From Linyphia triangularis (lineage: Eukaryota > Arthropoda > Arachnida > Araneae > Linyphiidae), in contig OZ021732.1 in assembly GCA_963978545.1 (NCBI GenBank), positions 62,906,714-62,970,713 of the forward strand: a stretch of 64,000 nucleotides of DNA. The letters run 5' to 3'. Below the pieces are notes generated by a model. It did not search any database, had not been told where the DNA came from, and worked only from the letters and a program-made list of their open reading frames with translations. A program made the translations under genes and the position numbers. Position 1 is the first letter of the stretch; each line of letters begins with the position of its first letter. Below are positions 61,294 to 64,000 of this stretch, in pieces.

Positions 61294-61471
61294 CGCCGAC
61301 CAAACGGTATAGTGGTTAGCGTGCTAGCTTCTAAACTCCGAGATTGCGGGTTCGAGTCCCGTGTAAGGCATGGGTGTTTGTAAATGTATGTTGGCTTGTC
61401 AAATGACGAATGTTTCGACGCATTATAGCCCTCGTGTTGCTGATAGCACCAGATAATTTGAAAACAACCAA
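61294..61471 (+). mobile_element. tRNA-derived SINE with perfect target-site duplication
   Basis: CCTTGCTAAAATTTCA at 61278-61293 and 61472-61487 is a perfect 16-bp duplication. The 178-bp element has an A box in TATAGTGGTTAGCG, a perfect B box GGTTCGAGTCC, a body (GGGTGTTTGTAAATGTATG and on) and a 3' tail running GCCCTCGTGTTGC to CAACCAACC. It matches the minus-strand copy at 18243-18419. The perfect duplication suggests that it is younger than that copy. Confidence 0.95.
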
Positions 61472-61487
61472 CCTTGCTAAAATTTCA

Positions 61488-64000
61488 GATATTATAATTT
61501 TGAGAAAAACCTGTCATTGCATATATAAATTCTAATTCAATGCAATAATTTGGAACCAAACTAGCAATTTCTCAAAAAATTGTAGTCGAGCTTTAAAACC
61601 CGTTTTCATGTAATACTACTAAACTTATCATCAAATATCATAGCATTATGATATGTCATCAAAAATAGCATTGATTCCGCCGAAAATCCGAGGAAAAACC
61701 TTATCTAAAACAGGTTTTAGACTGGTAAATCATCTGATCGTTGACTTCACATGCTAAAGTAGCTTTTTCTCGCCTAATCGCAAAGTGAAAAACTAATTAT
61801 TTGTAACTATCTATCTGACCTCGAATTTTTGAAAGAATGGTATAGTTTTTCATGATTTTTTTCTCTACTATTATTTAAAAATAAAGTCATAAAACGTACA
61901 AGTTCCTCATTGTAATTCCAATTATATGCTCAAATAGAAACTGAATATTGCTTCTGACACAAATTGTATTAAACTATTTAGTAAAATAAATTGAAATATC
62001 TAATGTCTGCAATAATTTGGTTAGGATCTGGTTACCATACGATGTAGTAATTTTTGGGGTATTCTGAACTTACTTCAATAACTAATCTACAAAGTATATT
62101 TTCCTCTGATCTATAAATTATATTTTCTTGAGAAAGTATGAGGATGTAATAACTGAGCATAAACAATGTCGATAGTGTGCAGTATTAGTTATCATAGCTA
62201 ATTTTAATGAATTATTATAGATAATTTAGTTAGTGTAATGGAAGGATATTAATACTTAAAATTAGCTGCATGATAAGATTTCTAAGTGTTATGCTATTCA
62301 AATTTAATTAAAATTTTAAGGTAAAACTAATTCTTTGGATTTGTTTATCAATTAATATTGCAATGAAATTAACATTTTTCATTTTGAATATGCTTTACTA
62401 CCCAGTTTAATAGACTATCTGTATTTAAACAAAAAAGTATATAATAATTTTTAATAGTAATGTAATAATTTACTAATTTTAAATTTGGAATCTAAATGCA
62501 TGTAGCCAAAATGAACAAGTTGAAATAAAAATGGTTTCTAAGACATTCATCATTCATGAGGATACTCATTGCTCAAAAAGTTCTGGCATAAGAATATGTG
62601 AAAGTTCTGCACAAAAATCTTCCAGGTGCACAATTAAAAAAACTTTTTATTTATTGTCTATCCTTTAAGCTCATCAGTCTAAAGGTCTATTGTATTGTTT
62701 TGTATGCAATACTTGAAAATAAATGGAAGGAATACAAATTGACTATGTATTTCATCAATTGTTATTTTATGATTCAATAATTTATTTTAATGTTTTGACA
62801 ACCAACATTGTTTTCATTTCTGTAATATGATAGAAAAATTTATAAATATATATTTTTTTTAAATAATGTTTTAAAATTAAATTCATTGTTAGCTTGATAT
62901 TTAAAAAACACACACACATATTTATTTCCAAAAATTAAAACGTCCATAAAAGGATTGAAATCTCTAGGATAACATGTGCTTCTTAATACTTTAGGGACGT
63001 AGGTTGAATGGTTTTAAATTTATTTGGGGCAAGGCATTTAGATATAGGATTTAAAAAAATAAAATATATACATGTTGCACAGAAATTTTCTAGTGTTTGT
63101 AGCTATTGCACTGTTTTGGTGTGGTTTAAAAAAAAGCCTCAAAATGCATTACTGTGCTTTAAAAAGATGGGATATTTTTAATCCTGCCTTGCCTCAAAGA
63201 GCTAAAATATGCATTTGAATTAATTTCACATACTTGGCCCAATTTCCTGAATATTCATAAAATAATTTCTATCTTGTAAACATGGCAAATAAGTTAGATC
63301 CCGTAACCTAAATTTCTATTTTACTTGATTTGGCACATTTCCATTCTCATTTAAACTGTATAATTTCCAATAAAAATAATACCTTAATATCCTGACTTTG
63401 GAAGCAAGAAATCTACTCCGAAAAAAAAAAAAAAAAATGCTTCAGTACAAAAATTTGCTGATTGCGAGTGAAGAGCCAAAATTTCACCCGTAATTATCAA
63501 TGCATGAAACTATGGTGAGGAACTACTTTTCTCCTTTCCGTTCGGCCGTTCTTCGCTTTTGCCTTGAGGTATTAGCACAATTGCTAAAGGGTGTGATTTG
63601 GTTTCGGCATGCTCAGTCAGCACTACAGTTCCGTATTCTTTAGTTCAGTGTTTATAATTTTCAACAAATTCAAAATTGGCATCCACTAAAATTTGTTTGT
63701 GGATTTCAGTTGAATTTCGGTATGCGAAATAATACCAACGGAATCTTAAAATATCGCACATGCTAGTAAAATGTATTGCTTTTCTTGTAACGTTGAGATC
63801 GATGGACATTTAGAGTCTTTGAATAAGCTTTACCCTAAAGTAGTGTAGTGTACTAGTTAAGAAGCAATTTAAATGTTTACTTAAGTTTATCATAATTTAA
63901 AAGTATTATTTGTAAAATTAATGTAATAGTGTTAAATGTATATAATAGTAAATACCTAACTAAATAAAACCTTATTTATAATAGTTTGATATATAGTAAC
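61488..64000. other. AT-rich non-coding DNA
   Basis: No gene was recognised. A GC-richer patch at about 63510-63650 contains TTCAGTG, similar to the arthropod initiator, and could be a promoter or a repeat; the evidence is weak. Confidence 0.45.

Noticed and set aside
61294..61371. Functional tRNA gene
   Set aside because: The A and B boxes are present, but the acceptor stem does not pair, and the copy continues into a conserved non-tRNA body with target-site duplications.

Overview
The window is AT-rich metazoan DNA (my impression is roughly 70% A+T). It has long homopolymers, three (AT)n arrays of about 180-260 bp, tRNA-derived SINEs, and remnants of several DNA transposon superfamilies. 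There are no ribosome-binding sites, operons or dense long ORFs, so it is not prokaryotic. The repeat mix (pogo-type and TTAA-flanked MITEs, a Tc1 relic, a Ginger/KRBA2-type integrase relic, SINEs and LINE tails ending in CCAACC) suggests an arthropod. A spider or another arachnid is my best guess, from memory of similar repeats. No complete host gene could be identified. The sequence looks like intergenic DNA or the inside of very long introns.

Layout. 1-5 kb: an inverted-repeat element with a TTAA-flanked MITE nested in it, then a second TTAA MITE. 6-9.6 kb: CpG-rich patches, one with a CTCF-like motif, a large (AT)n array, a tRNA-like SINE and a piggyBac-like MITE. 11.5-12.7 kb: a decayed Tc1-like transposase with a partial second copy. 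15.7-18.7 kb: unrecognised minus-strand ORFs, a hAT-like terminus, a full SINE with target-site duplication, and a possible terminal exon. 23.7-24.9 kb: a broken coding fragment and a 54-bp LINE-tail insertion. 28 kb: a GC-rich island with three short hairpins and a 27-bp tandem duplication. 31-33 kb and 37.8 kb: exon-like and promoter-like islands. 38.9-41 kb: a second piggyBac-like MITE, a nearly perfect 162-bp hairpin beside a poly-A tract, and a third TTAA MITE. 45-47.5 kb: coding-like islands and a 281-bp LINE 3' end. 50.9-53.4 kb: a 211-bp tandem duplication and a complete 1.5-kb element with about 153-bp terminal inverted repeats, TTAA-unrelated 4-bp TTAT duplications and a Ginger/KRBA2-like integrase C-terminal relic. 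55.7-61.5 kb: a decayed member of a widespread uncharacterised protein family, a degenerate SINE, a pogo/Tigger MITE, two (AT)n arrays and a second full SINE.

The clearest results are structural: (1) the 79-bp-arm hairpin at 39,652-39,813; (2) the Ginger-like element with a truncated integrase; (3) a shared 3' tail linking the SINEs to LINE 3' ends, implying that the SINE borrows the LINE machinery; (4) TTAA-flanked MITEs of two types, including one nested insertion. The exon-like islands are tentative: six-frame reading of AT-rich DNA yields many chance ORFs, and no family was recognised for them.
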